This document shows positions 10,007 through 19,591 of a stretch of 64,000 nt of DNA, piece after piece. The first letter of the stretch is position 1. Every line of letters starts with the position of its first letter. This DNA is from Dyadobacter sp. 3J3 (GTDB lineage Bacteria; Bacteroidota; Bacteroidia; Cytophagales; Spirosomataceae), in NCBI RefSeq assembly GCF_009801115.1, contig NZ_VTOL01000001.1, positions 62,001 through 126,000 on the forward strand, read 5' to 3'. Below the pieces are notes generated by a model. It saw nothing but the letters and a program-made list of their open reading frames with translations, ran no database searches and was not told where the DNA came from. Position numbers and translations under genes: made by a program.

Positions 10007-13000
10007 TTAAAAATCATATCCCAAAGTAACATAAGGAATCGCTTTGTTTGTCGAGCCGTTATCAACGCCCCATGCATAATCGAATTTAACATAAATACCG
10101 AAAACCGTTGTGCGGGCTCCAATACCGTAGCCCATCAAATATGGATTTCTATAATTGGTAACGGTTGCTTTGAAAGGATCTTCAACGCTTCCGATTATTT
10201 CTGTATTCAAACTGTTCTTCTCACTGAAAGGTCCTTTTCCTGTCCAGGCTGTACCAATATCACCAAAACCAACAATCTGGAAATTCCTTAAAGTACTCGA
10301 AGTGATGGCCCCACGGTATAAATATTTAATCAAAGGGATCCGCAACTCAGCATTTGCCAGCATGTAACTGGTCCCCGATAAACGGTTCAGATTAAATCCT
10401 CTCAGGTTTGTAGCAAAGTCAGTAAAGAAAATATCTCGGTTATCTTTTGAGAAATCCAGGGCATTAACACCCGTTGTACGAGAATCTTTTTTGTTTCCAA
10501 TCCAGTTTTCCATACCTCCCAAAACACTTTGTTTCGCCGCTTTTCCTCCGGAATGACTTGCTGCAACTCTTACCGCAAGTATCAGATCACGGTGGATTTT
10601 TTGATAATGCCTGAAATCCAGACTTACTCTGTTGAAACTTTCATTGCTGTTAGATAAACCCATATAGGTGTCATAACGAACTTTGAACCGGGTTCCCTGC
10701 ATCATATTAAGTCCGTTTGTACGCGTATTATCAAATACATATTCCATTCTTAACGCACCGTAATTTGATTTCAAATCAGGATTTGTCAGAATTAGATCGA
10801 TATTTCTTGTTGATGCGAACATCGGAGCAAGCGTAAAGCGGCTTGTTGTAGAAAATGGATAGGAAGCTGAAAGTGTTACCTTATTGAAGCGATATTTCTG
10901 AGGCGCCACTTCCGAATCAATATACAAAGCTTGTCTGTCGATTCTTACCCCAAAGTCAACACGGCGTGCGTTGTAATTATATTCTGCAAAAAGATTACTG
11001 TTCCGGAAATTCGAAGAAATAAACAGCCCTGCTTTGATCACATGATTTTCAAGTAAATCATTCATTGAAATGGTTTGTGCATATCCAAAACCACGAACCG
11101 GATCGATGCGCCAGTCTGAACTTGCATCATTGGTAATAAACAACCCTTTGTAATTGTAAGGACCTTTTATAGCAATATTTTCACGTGTTGCCTTAGTTCT
11201 TGTCAGTGCCGGGGTAGTTGGGAATGTTCCTCTTTTCTGGCGTGACTCAAAAGTTTTCAGAATTTCTTCATCAAATTCGTAATTATCCGTATCCACTTCA
11301 CCCTCTTTCAAAGCGAGTTTAGAAGGTTCTTCCTTCACAGGAGCAGAGACAGAATCAGGTTTGGCAACAGCCGAAATAACAGGTTTTGTTTCACTCCCTC
11401 CTACCACATCACCTCTAATAAGCGAAGGTGTCTGAAGCGATGCGTTTGCATCAAATCCATTTTTAAATGCCGCGGTGTAATAACCGTCGTTCAAATAAGT
11501 ATAAGCAATAGCTCCGCCTGATTTCAAAGAAATATCTGCACTTCTGATGTTATAGATATAATTGGTTAACTGCGAGCTTGCATTGGCTGCCTTGTTATAT
11601 TTGAATACATTATTTACGCCTTTGATATTTGACAAATAATAAACGTCATTTTCATCTGCATATATCGGCGCAACTTTCACCTTTGGATCCAGTGCTGTCA
11701 ATCTCGTTATAACTTCCGCTCTTGGCGTTCCGTCGTGTTCGAAAAGAGATAAACCGGAAGACATGGTTTTAAAATTCCCTTTATCCGTTCCAAGAGAATC
11801 TGTTGGGCGGTTTGAAGCAAATACCACTTTTCTTGATGAACCCTGAACAAATCTTGGCGAAACATCATCATATAAGTCGTTGGTAAGGCCTGTCATTGAA
11901 GCACGGGAAACACTTACCAGAAATAAATCATTTTGTCCGTTTTTATCCGCGCTGATCGCAAGCATTGTGCCGTCGTTCGAAACATCCATATCGCTCACCT
12001 GATCCAGGCTGCGAAGAACCCGTCTCAGCTTTATTCTTATCTTTTTAGAATCAAGATTTTCATATTGATAAAAATTCTGATGTCCATTTTCGGACGCAAG
12101 TATCGAAAGCGTATTATTTCTGGACCAGCCTAAAAGAGGTGCCTGAGTTCTTAACCTGCCACCCATGAAGTCAAGTTTCCCCTGACGAATCAATTTTTTA
12201 GAGCCAGATTCGCTATCAAATAAATACACCCTGTAACGGCCGTTCTTCATTTCACTTACTGCCGTCCACTTTTTATCCGGAGAAAGTTTGATTACCGCGT
12301 TGGCATCATTGGCAGTCAGTTCGTTCAGTTTGTATTTCCAGACAGGAGCCGGATCTGTGTAAAACTGCTCTGCTTTTTTATTGATATTCAGGTAATAAGC
12401 ACGCCAGTCTCTTAAAAAACGATTGTAAGAAGGGACGCCTAGTGTGCTGGTAATACTGGTTTGTTCCGTGCGAATGATTCGGGTAAGATTAAGGATATCC
12501 GACATTTTATCGCGTCCGTATTTTTCAGCAATATAATTCCAGATCGAGTGCCCGATCAGTGTTGCATCGTTTCCTGTAAGTAAAGTTGGTTTTTTGACAT
12601 TGCGGTTTTTCAAAAAATCACGCATATAATCGTTAAGTTCCGGCGACCATCCTTCTGAAATATAGGCGGCAGCACCGGTCATAAACCATTCAGGAAGTGT
12701 AAGAAGTAGCGAACTTTGAAGCGCTTCTTTCATATTTCCGCCATAAAGCATGTCGTAAACAAAAAGAAGACTGATATCTTTTACCAGTTTTTTCTTGAAT
12801 CCAATCTGATCACCTGTATACGCAACCTCAACCCGGGACTGTCCCAGGTCCAGTTTTCTTTCATCAAGATTATCAATTTTTGATAACCCCATGTTGCTTT
12901 GTTCGAGCTCCTGCGGAGAATTGTAAAGAAATATTTTGACACGGGTATAAGGCGTCCACCCTAAAACATCAGTAATTCTATCGAATTCATTTTCAGCATA

Positions 13001-13219
13001 TTGAGCCGTAAGTTTGGCTATTGCTGTTCCACCCTGATAGTGATAAATTTCGAAATTTGTTGTTCTGAAAATCTTCCAGGTGAAGGTTTTGTTCTGCACG
13101 CGGTTTTTGCCGAATACTTCCTGGGAGGGATAACGTTGTGCAATACTTTCGACGCTTACCAAAAGTAACGCGAAAATAGAACCCGATATAGCTAGCTTGT
13201 GTATAAATTTTATGCTCAT
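10007..13219 (-). CDS. Large TolB-like propeller protein with outer-membrane barrel C-terminus
   Basis: The 1070-residue exported protein has three parts. After the signal peptide (ends near SIAQR) comes a peptidase-MA-like region (about residues 35-275) containing LPEWFMTGAAAYISEGW, which resembles the helix that follows the zinc motif in gluzincins, but I find no HExxH, so it is probably inactive. Next are PD40/TolB-type propeller repeats (about 300-600; DMDVSNDGTMLAISADKNG, LYDDVSPRFV). The C-terminal part (about 690-1070) is a beta barrel of the Omp85/BamA type, with LRGFNLNRLSGTSYMLANAE, VGFGDIGTAW and a terminal Phe. A role in surface protein handling or envelope assembly is plausible but unproven. 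It sits 16 bp after an FAD oxidoreductase gene. Confidence 0.8.
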   Translation of the reverse strand: MSIKFIHKLAISGSIFALLLVSVESIAQRYPSQEVFGKNRVQNKTFTWKIFRTTNFEIYHYQGGTAIAKLTAQYAENEFDRITDVLGWTPYTRVKIFLYNSPQELEQSNMGLSKIDNLDERKLDLGQSRVEVAYTGDQIGFKKKLVKDISLLFVYDMLYGGNMKEALQSSLLLTLPEWFMTGAAAYISEGWSPELNDYMRDFLKNRNVKKPTLLTGNDATLIGHSIWNYIAEKYGRDKMSDILNLTRIIRTEQTSITSTLGVPSYNRFLRDWRAYYLNINKKAEQFYTDPAPVWKYKLNELTANDANAVIKLSPDKKWTAVSEMKNGRYRVYLFDSESGSKKLIRQGKLDFMGGRLRTQAPLLGWSRNNTLSILASENGHQNFYQYENLDSKKIRIKLRRVLRSLDQVSDMDVSNDGTMLAISADKNGQNDLFLVSVSRASMTGLTNDLYDDVSPRFVQGSSRKVVFASNRPTDSLGTDKGNFKTMSSGLSLFEHDGTPRAEVITRLTALDPKVKVAPIYADENDVYYLSNIKGVNNVFKYNKAANASSQLTNYIYNIRSADISLKSGGAIAYTYLNDGYYTAAFKNGFDANASLQTPSLIRGDVVGGSETKPVISAVAKPDSVSAPVKEEPSKLALKEGEVDTDNYEFDEEILKTFESRQKRGTFPTTPALTRTKATRENIAIKGPYNYKGLFITNDASSDWRIDPVRGFGYAQTISMNDLLENHVIKAGLFISSNFRNSNLFAEYNYNARRVDFGVRIDRQALYIDSEVAPQKYRFNKVTLSASYPFSTTSRFTLAPMFASTRNIDLILTNPDLKSNYGALRMEYVFDNTRTNGLNMMQGTRFKVRYDTYMGLSNSNESFNRVSLDFRHYQKIHRDLILAVRVAASHSGGKAAKQSVLGGMENWIGNKKDSRTTGVNALDFSKDNRDIFFTDFATNLRGFNLNRLSGTSYMLANAELRIPLIKYLYRGAITSSTLRNFQIVGFGDIGTAWTGKGPFSEKNSLNTEIIGSVEDPFKATVTNYRNPYLMGYGIGARTTVFGIYVKFDYAWGVDNGSTNKAIPYVTLGYDF

Positions 13220-13235
13220 TTTTCTCCTGCTTACT

Positions 13236-14312
13236 TCAACGGAAATATAACGAAAAATACCTCTTAATATTCACTGCCTCACTCAATTCTTTATGATGGA
13301 CCAGATATTCTGCTAACTCCTTCGCGAAAAACGGAGCTAATGTGACACCTTTTGTGCCCAGTCCGTTAAATATTCCAAGCCTCGGCTGATCCGGGTGAAT
13401 TCCCAGCATAGGCCTTCTGTCATGGGAAGAAGGCCGAATTCCGGCAGACTGCCCCGAGATTTTATATGGTACTTTTAATATCGGTTTCAATTTTTCCTCC
13501 AACTCCTCCCGTGCGATTTCCGTAATTTCCCAATTCAGGTTTTCCCAGGAATATGTCGCTCCTACCCTGCATGCTGTCCCGGAAACAGGAAGAATAAAAA
13601 TACCCTGATTGACGATCTGATCTCCCGTTATGTTTTCAATTTCCACTTCGAGAATTTCACCTTTAACGGGTGTAAACGGCAGCCAGCTGAAATACTTATT
13701 GTCCTTGGCCAAATATCCCTGACAAAGGATTACTTTATCAAACGTTTTATCTTTCCAAATTACATGTTCTTCTGAAAAAATTAAATCTTTCGCGTCGAAC
13801 GGTGCTTCTAAAAGCAGATTATTTTTCGTGAAATATTCTGTGCTTTTTTCAAGTAAAACGGGCAAATCGACCCAGCCGGATTGAATTACTTCCATTCCGC
13901 CATAAGGCGTATGAACATGTTCAGGAATTATTTCACGTTTAGTATCCTGTATATATGAAGCAATTCCGGGATCTGACGTCCGGGATAAATACGAATTCTG
14001 CTCTTCTATGGATCGAAAAGGTCTGTAAATTGACGTTTGATGAATGATTTTAGCATCCAGCTTTTCTTCAAGCCCCGAATAAAAAGTCTGGGCATAAGGA
14101 AAAATATCATCCGCCAGCCAGGTTTTCACAAGCTTTTTTCCCGTCAGCGGATTGAAAATACCTGCGGCCACTTTTGAAGAAGATGGTAATGAAGAATCAT
14201 TAACCACCAGTATTTTTTTACCTGAATTGTGTAAATGCCAGGCCAGTGAAGTTCCTGCAATACCTTGTCCTACAATTAAATAATCATAAAACGAATCGAG
14301 ATTTTCTGTCAT
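13236..14312 (-). CDS. FAD-dependent oxidoreductase, DAO family
   Basis: The 358-residue protein has an N-terminal Rossmann motif DYLIVGQGIAGTSLAWHL for FAD binding, then SKVAAGIFNPLTGKK typical of the glycine/D-amino-acid oxidase (DAO) fold, and a C-terminal segment IRPSSHDRRPMLGIHP plus GLGTKGVTLAPFFAKELA that completes FAD binding. It probably oxidises an amine or amino acid, but the substrate cannot be inferred. It follows cmk by 6 bp and precedes the large TolB/Omp85-like gene by 16 bp, so all three are likely in one transcript. Confidence 0.85.
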   Translation of the reverse strand: MTENLDSFYDYLIVGQGIAGTSLAWHLHNSGKKILVVNDSSLPSSSKVAAGIFNPLTGKKLVKTWLADDIFPYAQTFYSGLEEKLDAKIIHQTSIYRPFRSIEEQNSYLSRTSDPGIASYIQDTKREIIPEHVHTPYGGMEVIQSGWVDLPVLLEKSTEYFTKNNLLLEAPFDAKDLIFSEEHVIWKDKTFDKVILCQGYLAKDNKYFSWLPFTPVKGEILEVEIENITGDQIVNQGIFILPVSGTACRVGATYSWENLNWEITEIAREELEEKLKPILKVPYKISGQSAGIRPSSHDRRPMLGIHPDQPRLGIFNGLGTKGVTLAPFFAKELAEYLVHHKELSEAVNIKRYFSLYFR

Positions 14313-14318
14313 GAAATT

Positions 14319-15023
14319 TTACTTTGTTTCACGACCACGAAGTACCAGACCAATTTGCTCGTCAGCCAGCCGGACAACCATTTCTACTTGTTCGTCCAAT
14401 GTCATCAAAGAATTATCAATATAAATCGCATCATCGGCCTGCCTTAATGGACTTTCCGTACGCGTGGTATCGATATGATCTCTCATTTTCAAATTGTCAG
14501 CGATTTCCTGCAAGCCAATCAGTTCTCCTTTTTCCAATAATTCAGTCTGGCGGCGCTGCGCGCGGATCATCGGGTCAGCAGTCATGAAAATTTTAAGTTC
14601 TGCCTGTGGAAAAACAACCGTTCCGATATCACGGCCGTCCATGACAATTCCTCTGGTTTTTCCCATTCTCTGCTGCTGGGCAACCAATGCGTGACGCACT
14701 TCTGCAACGGCACTTACGGTACTCACCTGCTCTGAAACGTACATTTTGCGTATTTCATTCTCAACATTTAATCCGTTGAGATACGTGTCGTTAGTACCTT
14801 TTATTTTATCTCTGCGAAAAGTAATATGGATATCGCTTAACGCCTTTTGTATTTCTTTGGGATTGGAAACAGCAATATGATTCTGGATAAAAAACAATGT
14901 TACGGCACGGTACATTGCTCCCGTGTCTATGTAGGCATAGTTCAGTTGTTTTGCAACTTGCTTGGCGGTGGTGCTTTTGCCGCAGCTTGAATAGCCGTCA
15001 ATCGCAACAATTATTTTTGGCAT
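14319..15023 (-). CDS. cmk: Cytidylate kinase
   Basis: The enzyme phosphorylates CMP and dCMP to the diphosphates. The start at 15023 (MPKIIVAIDGYSSCGKST) places the P-loop GYSSCGKST at the normal distance from the N-terminus; an upstream in-frame ATG at 15050 would add nine poorly conserved residues. Other signatures are YIDTGAMYRAVT, the DGRDIGTVVFP block of the CMP-binding site, and the RAQRR lid segment. Length (234 residues) is normal. It heads a probable three-gene transcript with the DAO-family oxidase and the large barrel protein. Confidence 0.95.
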   Translation of the reverse strand: MPKIIVAIDGYSSCGKSTTAKQVAKQLNYAYIDTGAMYRAVTLFFIQNHIAVSNPKEIQKALSDIHITFRRDKIKGTNDTYLNGLNVENEIRKMYVSEQVSTVSAVAEVRHALVAQQQRMGKTRGIVMDGRDIGTVVFPQAELKIFMTADPMIRAQRRQTELLEKGELIGLQEIADNLKMRDHIDTTRTESPLRQADDAIYIDNSLMTLDEQVEMVVRLADEQIGLVLRGRETK

Positions 15024-15166
15024 ACTTTCAAAGTTTATTAGTTGGCCCAATTACGCAGCCAAAGCAAAAAATGCAACTGGTAATATCTGCAAAAATATAA
15101 GAAAGTAAGCGGCAGACGAACTTTTTTACAGACTAACTTTAAAACTATCCTGATATTAATTGATAA

Positions 15167-15763
15167 CTAATTCTCCACTAAAAAGATAACCATACTTCTG
15201 GCACCATGCGCACCGATCACCAATGATTGCTCAATATCGGCTGTTTTGGAAGGACCAGCGATAAAACATCCCCAGCCGGTTGTATCCGTTAATCTTTTAT
15301 AAGCGTCGTGCATGTTATTGACCAGGGCATTTCTTGGAATGACAAATGCCAGATTTTGTGTAATAAAAGGCAGTGCACGGTGTTGCAAATGATTATCAGA
15401 AATCCATACCGCGCCGTTTTCTGCTACACCAAACTCCGCCTGCAAAATCGCAACTTCAATCATTTCCAGTTCATGCGGGTCAGCCATTTGTAAGCTAAAA
15501 TCCGCCCAGTCCGCCAGCTCAGGAATTGTTGTCGCCTTATTGACAACACCCGCATACATTTCGTCAACTTTTATTTTTAAATCAGCAAGCGAATCCACCA
15601 CGATCACTTCTGTATAAATCGCTTCCAGAATTTCTTTAAACTTTGCTTCTGTATTTTCATAATCACTTTCGTAGGTATATTGAAGCGGCAGAACCGATCC
15701 AGTCGGTTTGTTCAGCTTTATTTGCTGAAGAATTTTTTCACGTGAGCTCATAATCTTATCCAT
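15167..15763 (-). CDS. lutC: Lactate utilisation protein C (LUD domain)
   Basis: This 198-residue LUD-domain protein is a subunit of the LutABC system, which oxidises L-lactate to pyruvate. The family signatures are FGVAENGAVWIS and the C-terminal GPSKTADIEQSLVIGAHGARS, where GPSKTADIE is the characteristic LUD motif. The start may be at MSSREKILQQI, four residues after the annotated Met. It lies 7 bp downstream of lutB. The third subunit, LutA, is encoded about 2 kb upstream, separated by a small gene on the opposite strand. Confidence 0.9.
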   Translation of the reverse strand: MDKIMSSREKILQQIKLNKPTGSVLPLQYTYESDYENTEAKFKEILEAIYTEVIVVDSLADLKIKVDEMYAGVVNKATTIPELADWADFSLQMADPHELEMIEVAILQAEFGVAENGAVWISDNHLQHRALPFITQNLAFVIPRNALVNNMHDAYKRLTDTTGWGCFIAGPSKTADIEQSLVIGAHGARSMVIFLVEN

Positions 15764-15770
15764 GCTTTAC

Positions 15771-17144
15771 TTATTCGCGGTTTCGCACATACCAATCTCT
15801 GAAACTTTCCTTCGGCGGCTCCGGCATTTCTCTTTGTTTGAACCAGGGGTTCAAAGAATTGTTTACCATAAAAGGTAAAGTCCTCATCACCGAACGTCCT
15901 AACCTGCCTGACCATTGATAAAATCTCGGCTGAGACAAAACCATAGACATTGCTTTCACACCAATTTCTTTCACCTGCGGCACATGTCCGCCTTGAACCA
16001 AAACCTGTCTCCATTTATAAAGCTGGTCATGAATGTCGATTTTCACAGGACAAACATTGGTGCAGCTCCCGCATAAAGTACTTGCAAATGGAAGATCTGC
16101 GTTTTTAGTCATATCCAGATTGGGCGCCAGAATTGAACCAATCGGGCCAGCGACAGCATTATGATAACTATGTCCGCCGCTTCTTCTATATACCGGACAA
16201 GTATTCATACAAGCACCGCAGCGAATACATTTCAACGAATTCCGAAAATCGGCACGGCCAAGCTGCGCACTTCTGCCGTTATCTACAATGACCAAATGCA
16301 TTTCCTGGCCTTCCCGTGGTGATTTAAAATGACTGCTGTATGTAGTTACGGGTTGTCCGGTTGCACTTCTTGCCAAAAGTCTGAGAAAAACGCCCAGGTG
16401 CGCCTGCAACGGAATCAGTTTTTCAAAACCCATGCAAGCAATATGCACATCAGCCAGATGCGCGCCCATATCCGCATTCCCCTCATTGGTACAAACCACA
16501 AAACCACCCGTTTCTGCAATAGCAAAATTGACGCCGGTTAAGGCAGCTTTTCTTGTCAAAAACTTATCACGCAAATGTTGTCTGGCCGCTTCCGTCAGAT
16601 ATTGCGGATCGGTTGCTCCGGCATCTGTTCCCAAATGCTCATGAAAAAGGTCACCGATATCTTTTTTCTTTAAATGTATAGCAGGCAAAACAATATGACT
16701 TGGCGGCTCATTACGAAGCTGTACAATCCGTTCGCCCAAATCTGTATCGATCACTTCAATTCCGTTTTTAGTAAGAAAATCATTCATATGACATTCCTCG
16801 GTAAGCATGGATTTGCTTTTGATCATTCTGTCAACATTATGCTGTTTCAGAATTGCCAATACAATTTCATTATGCTCGGCAGCATCAGCTGCCCAATGCA
16901 CATGGATTCCGTTTGCTTTGGCATTTTTTTCAAATGTTTCCAGCAGCTCGTCCATATGAGACAGCACATAATTTTTTATCTGAGACGCAGTTTCCCGTAA
17001 ATTCTCCCATTCAGGCAATAATTTCGAGGATTTATCACGTTTTGTTCGGACAAACCAGAGCGTTTCGTCATGCCAATCTACGTACGATTCATCCTTATTA
17101 AAGACGTCCGCCGCGTCCGCATGTTCCATTACAGCTTTTGACAT
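15771..17144 (-). CDS. lutB: Lactate utilisation iron-sulfur protein B
   Basis: The 457-residue protein combines an N-terminal LUD domain (ETGGFVVCTNEGNADM and the downstream basic segment) with a ferredoxin-like region holding two cysteine clusters: C306-x2-C309-x2-C312-x3-C316 with the following Pro, and C358-x2-C361-x3-C365-Pro. This matches LutB/YkgF, the electron-transferring subunit of L-lactate oxidation. It is the first gene of a lutBC pair. The neighbouring sugar-acid pathway would release L-lactate, which gives this operon an obvious local substrate. Confidence 0.92.
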   Translation of the reverse strand: MSKAVMEHADAADVFNKDESYVDWHDETLWFVRTKRDKSSKLLPEWENLRETASQIKNYVLSHMDELLETFEKNAKANGIHVHWAADAAEHNEIVLAILKQHNVDRMIKSKSMLTEECHMNDFLTKNGIEVIDTDLGERIVQLRNEPPSHIVLPAIHLKKKDIGDLFHEHLGTDAGATDPQYLTEAARQHLRDKFLTRKAALTGVNFAIAETGGFVVCTNEGNADMGAHLADVHIACMGFEKLIPLQAHLGVFLRLLARSATGQPVTTYSSHFKSPREGQEMHLVIVDNGRSAQLGRADFRNSLKCIRCGACMNTCPVYRRSGGHSYHNAVAGPIGSILAPNLDMTKNADLPFASTLCGSCTNVCPVKIDIHDQLYKWRQVLVQGGHVPQVKEIGVKAMSMVLSQPRFYQWSGRLGRSVMRTLPFMVNNSLNPWFKQREMPEPPKESFRDWYVRNRE

Positions 17145-17387
17145 GGTTTTGTTAACAATTAGATAATAGTATTTTATAAAGAATAAGAATTGTACTTTTC
17201 ACATTCATTGTATTATTTCAAGTTTGCAAATTATTTAATAAACAACTTTTACAAAATCTCAAAATTGCTATTTTATTGTATTGCAATATGTTATACTTTT
17301 GAATCACAAAGTTTTTTGATCGGGGCAACAGAGTCTGATCAAAGTTTTATTTAACTTTTTTTAGACACAATTTAATTTTCACTCCTT

Positions 17388-17783
17388 ATGAAAGCCAAAA
17401 ACACTCTCTTTACAGCTGCCTTGATTGGTATGCTTATATCAGGTTCAGCATTTACAGTGAATGCACAAACCGCCATCGCAACTTCAGATAAAACTGAATC
17501 AGCTTCTAACAAGCTTACAGTGCTGCAAGTTAAACCAATGCAATTCAGAGTAGCCTATATAAATCCGGTATCAAATCTTGTAAGTGTACGCATCCTTGAT
17601 ACTGATAAAAATATCCTTTTTTCAGAAAGTCACCGTCCTGAATCAAGCTACGTGAAATATTTCGACCTTTCGACTCTTTTGGATGGTACTTATACATTCG
17701 AAATTACGGACGGAAAAGAGAAGGCTTCACAAACGTTTGATATCTTGACTAAAACGAGCCGTGTCGTTTCTTCAATCAACTAA
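17388..17783 (+). CDS. Small secreted protein with Ig-like beta fold (DUF3244-like)
   Basis: The 131-residue protein starts MKAKNTLFTAALIGM and has a clean signal peptide cleaved near VNAQT. The remainder looks like one beta-sandwich domain: VSVRILDTDKNILFSES and LDGTYTFEITDGKEKASQTFD resemble the DUF3244 or secretion-tail folds common in Bacteroidota. I do not recognise a specific function. It lies on the plus strand between lutBC and lutA, interrupting the lut genes, and is followed by its own terminator at 17828-17868. Upstream, a TAACTTTT box near 17351 is one base off the -7 consensus. Confidence 0.75.
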   Translation: MKAKNTLFTAALIGMLISGSAFTVNAQTAIATSDKTESASNKLTVLQVKPMQFRVAYINPVSNLVSVRILDTDKNILFSESHRPESSYVKYFDLSTLLDGTYTFEITDGKEKASQTFDILTKTSRVVSSIN

Positions 17784-17827
17784 ACGACTGACTCTTCTCA
17801 GATTCTGATTTCCGTAAAACTTTGTAA

Positions 17828-17868
17828 AATGCCGGTGCTCAATGATTGGGTACCGGTATTTGTTTTTT
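17828..17868 (+). terminator. Terminator after the small secreted protein gene
   Basis: AATGCCGGT and ACCGGTATT pair (one G-T) around a loop of about 14 nt and are followed by TGTTTTTT. The hairpin overlaps the 3' end of lutA, which converges from the other strand, and may serve both genes. Confidence 0.75.
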
Positions 17869-18630
17869 AACAGCACTGTTCAAAATCTCGGCAATATGTT
17901 TCACCTGCACCGGAGAATTTTTTCTTTTCAAAATTCCTTCCAGATGTAAAAGGCAGCTCATATCAGATCCTGTAATATATTCAGCATGATGTCGGATATG
18001 ATCTGAAACTCTATCCTTACCCATTTTCACAGACACAGCTTCTTCAGCCACACAAAAAGTCCCGCCAAATCCACAGCATTCATCTTTTCTATCCAGATCA
18101 ACCAATTCCAAACCATTTACTTTTTTCAAAAGCGTTTCTGGTTTGTTAAAGGGTGCCGCATTCAGCTCAGACATCTGTGAAAGATGCAGTCCACGTTGTC
18201 CGTGACAACCCTGATGCAAACCTACACGATACGGAAACTCAGCCTCAATTTCATCGATTTTCAAAACATCGGTTATAAATTCAACCAGTTCATAGACTTT
18301 TTTACGAAGTACTTTTGAATCATTCTCCTGGTTTTCAACCTTCAAATGCTCTTTGATATGTAATACGCAACTTCCAGAGGGTGAAACAACATAGTCAAAT
18401 GCTGCAAATGAATCATAAAAAAGACGGTTGCAATCTTTGGTAAGATGCTCAAATCCCGAATTTGCCATGGGTTGTCCGCAGCAAGTCTGGTTTAGAGGAA
18501 AACCAACTTTACAGCCTAATTTTTCAAGTAATTCCAATGTTGCTATCCCAACCTGTGGATAAAACTGATCCACATAACAAGGAATAAATAATCCGATTTT
18601 TAAATGAGAATAATCCATGTGTTTTACCAA
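17839..18630 (-). CDS. lutA: Lactate utilisation protein A (CCG-domain iron-sulfur oxidoreductase)
   Basis: The 263-residue protein contains two CCG modules: FIPCYVDQFYP with QTCCGQPMANSG, and HQGCHGQRGL with ECCGFGGTFCV. These cysteine-rich repeats bind Fe-S clusters and define the LutA/GlpC-like subunit. With LutB and LutC it oxidises L-lactate. The upstream in-frame Met is four residues before the conserved start MDYSHLKIGLFIPC, so either is possible. The gene overlaps the upstream endonuclease-like gene by 7 bp and is thus cotranscribed with it rather than with lutBC, an unusual split of the lut genes. Confidence 0.92.
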   Translation of the reverse strand: MVKHMDYSHLKIGLFIPCYVDQFYPQVGIATLELLEKLGCKVGFPLNQTCCGQPMANSGFEHLTKDCNRLFYDSFAAFDYVVSPSGSCVLHIKEHLKVENQENDSKVLRKKVYELVEFITDVLKIDEIEAEFPYRVGLHQGCHGQRGLHLSQMSELNAAPFNKPETLLKKVNGLELVDLDRKDECCGFGGTFCVAEEAVSVKMGKDRVSDHIRHHAEYITGSDMSCLLHLEGILKRKNSPVQVKHIAEILNSAVKKQIPVPNH

Positions 18631-19406
18631 AATTCAATGGTGGCCATTATTGGATAGTGATCCGAAACTTCGGGATGATTTTTAATCACCTTATATCTTT
18701 TCACGCGTACCTTATTATTCATTAATACAAAAATATAATCCATCCGATCGCCGGGTAAGCCTTCATTCCAGGTTTCCATTTGTGATCCCCGAGCTGCATC
18801 CTGCCATTTTTTTCGAAAAGAAAAATACGGCTGCTCGTTCGGCCGTGCTCCCATATCCATACCAATTACTACCGGCTGAATACTTCCCTGTAACATCTGG
18901 TTTACAAAAGCGGCTTGCAAAGCTCTGTCAACTACGGACGCATATTCCAAACGCGCATTACAAAACCGAAAAGTCAGATTTTTGGTAGGATGAATCAGTC
19001 CGCATTGCAAGACCCGCGCATCCGAACCTTTTGTCATTGGCAAATTGAACTTTTGCGTTTTTTCAAAAGGCCATTTAGACAATAGACCAACTCCCTGAGA
19101 ACCGTGTTCCGTACTATCTGCAACTCCATAGGCGTAATACATGCCGGTTTGAATAGCAAGCTGACGCAACTGAAACTGTACTTTCCCGTTATTTTTTAAA
19201 CTATCCACCGCCTGTAAGGCAATGAGCTGAGGTGAGTTTTCTTTTATTACTTTCAATATCCCCATCAGATTTGACTCGTCGTTCAAATCCAATCCATGAC
19301 GGACATTGAAACTCATCACTTTTATCTCAAACGGCCGACGAGGCTGAGAGGATAATAAAGTAATGGCCAAACTTATTAAGCTGATAATCAGTACTAACTT
19401 TTTCAA
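18624..19406 (-). CDS. Endonuclease/exonuclease/phosphatase family protein, secreted
   Basis: The 260-residue protein has a signal peptide (LIISLISLAITLLSSQ) followed by an EEP-fold domain. Recognisable pieces are IKVMSFNVRHGLDL at the start, the DRMDYIFV motif, and the C-terminal SDHYPIMATIEF, which carries the conserved catalytic Asp-His. Secreted EEP proteins of Bacteroidota act on phosphodiesters or sugar phosphates, but the substrate here is unknown. It overlaps lutA by 7 bp and is first in that pair. Confidence 0.85.
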   Translation of the reverse strand: MKKLVLIISLISLAITLLSSQPRRPFEIKVMSFNVRHGLDLNDESNLMGILKVIKENSPQLIALQAVDSLKNNGKVQFQLRQLAIQTGMYYAYGVADSTEHGSQGVGLLSKWPFEKTQKFNLPMTKGSDARVLQCGLIHPTKNLTFRFCNARLEYASVVDRALQAAFVNQMLQGSIQPVVIGMDMGARPNEQPYFSFRKKWQDAARGSQMETWNEGLPGDRMDYIFVLMNNKVRVKRYKVIKNHPEVSDHYPIMATIEFW

Positions 19407-19591
19407 TCTATCAAATAGCTAAGTAAAAGGACTCCGGTCAAACCATAATTTAAAACCATTGGGCTGAAAATTGTAATCTGTCTTTGATTTTTTCCAGGAA
19501 GTTTCTCCTAACTGTGGTTGAGTATGCTGGTTTTGCTAGTTTTAAAAGTTACTTTTCAATCGGCTAATTCTATTATTTTAAGCTTTTATTT

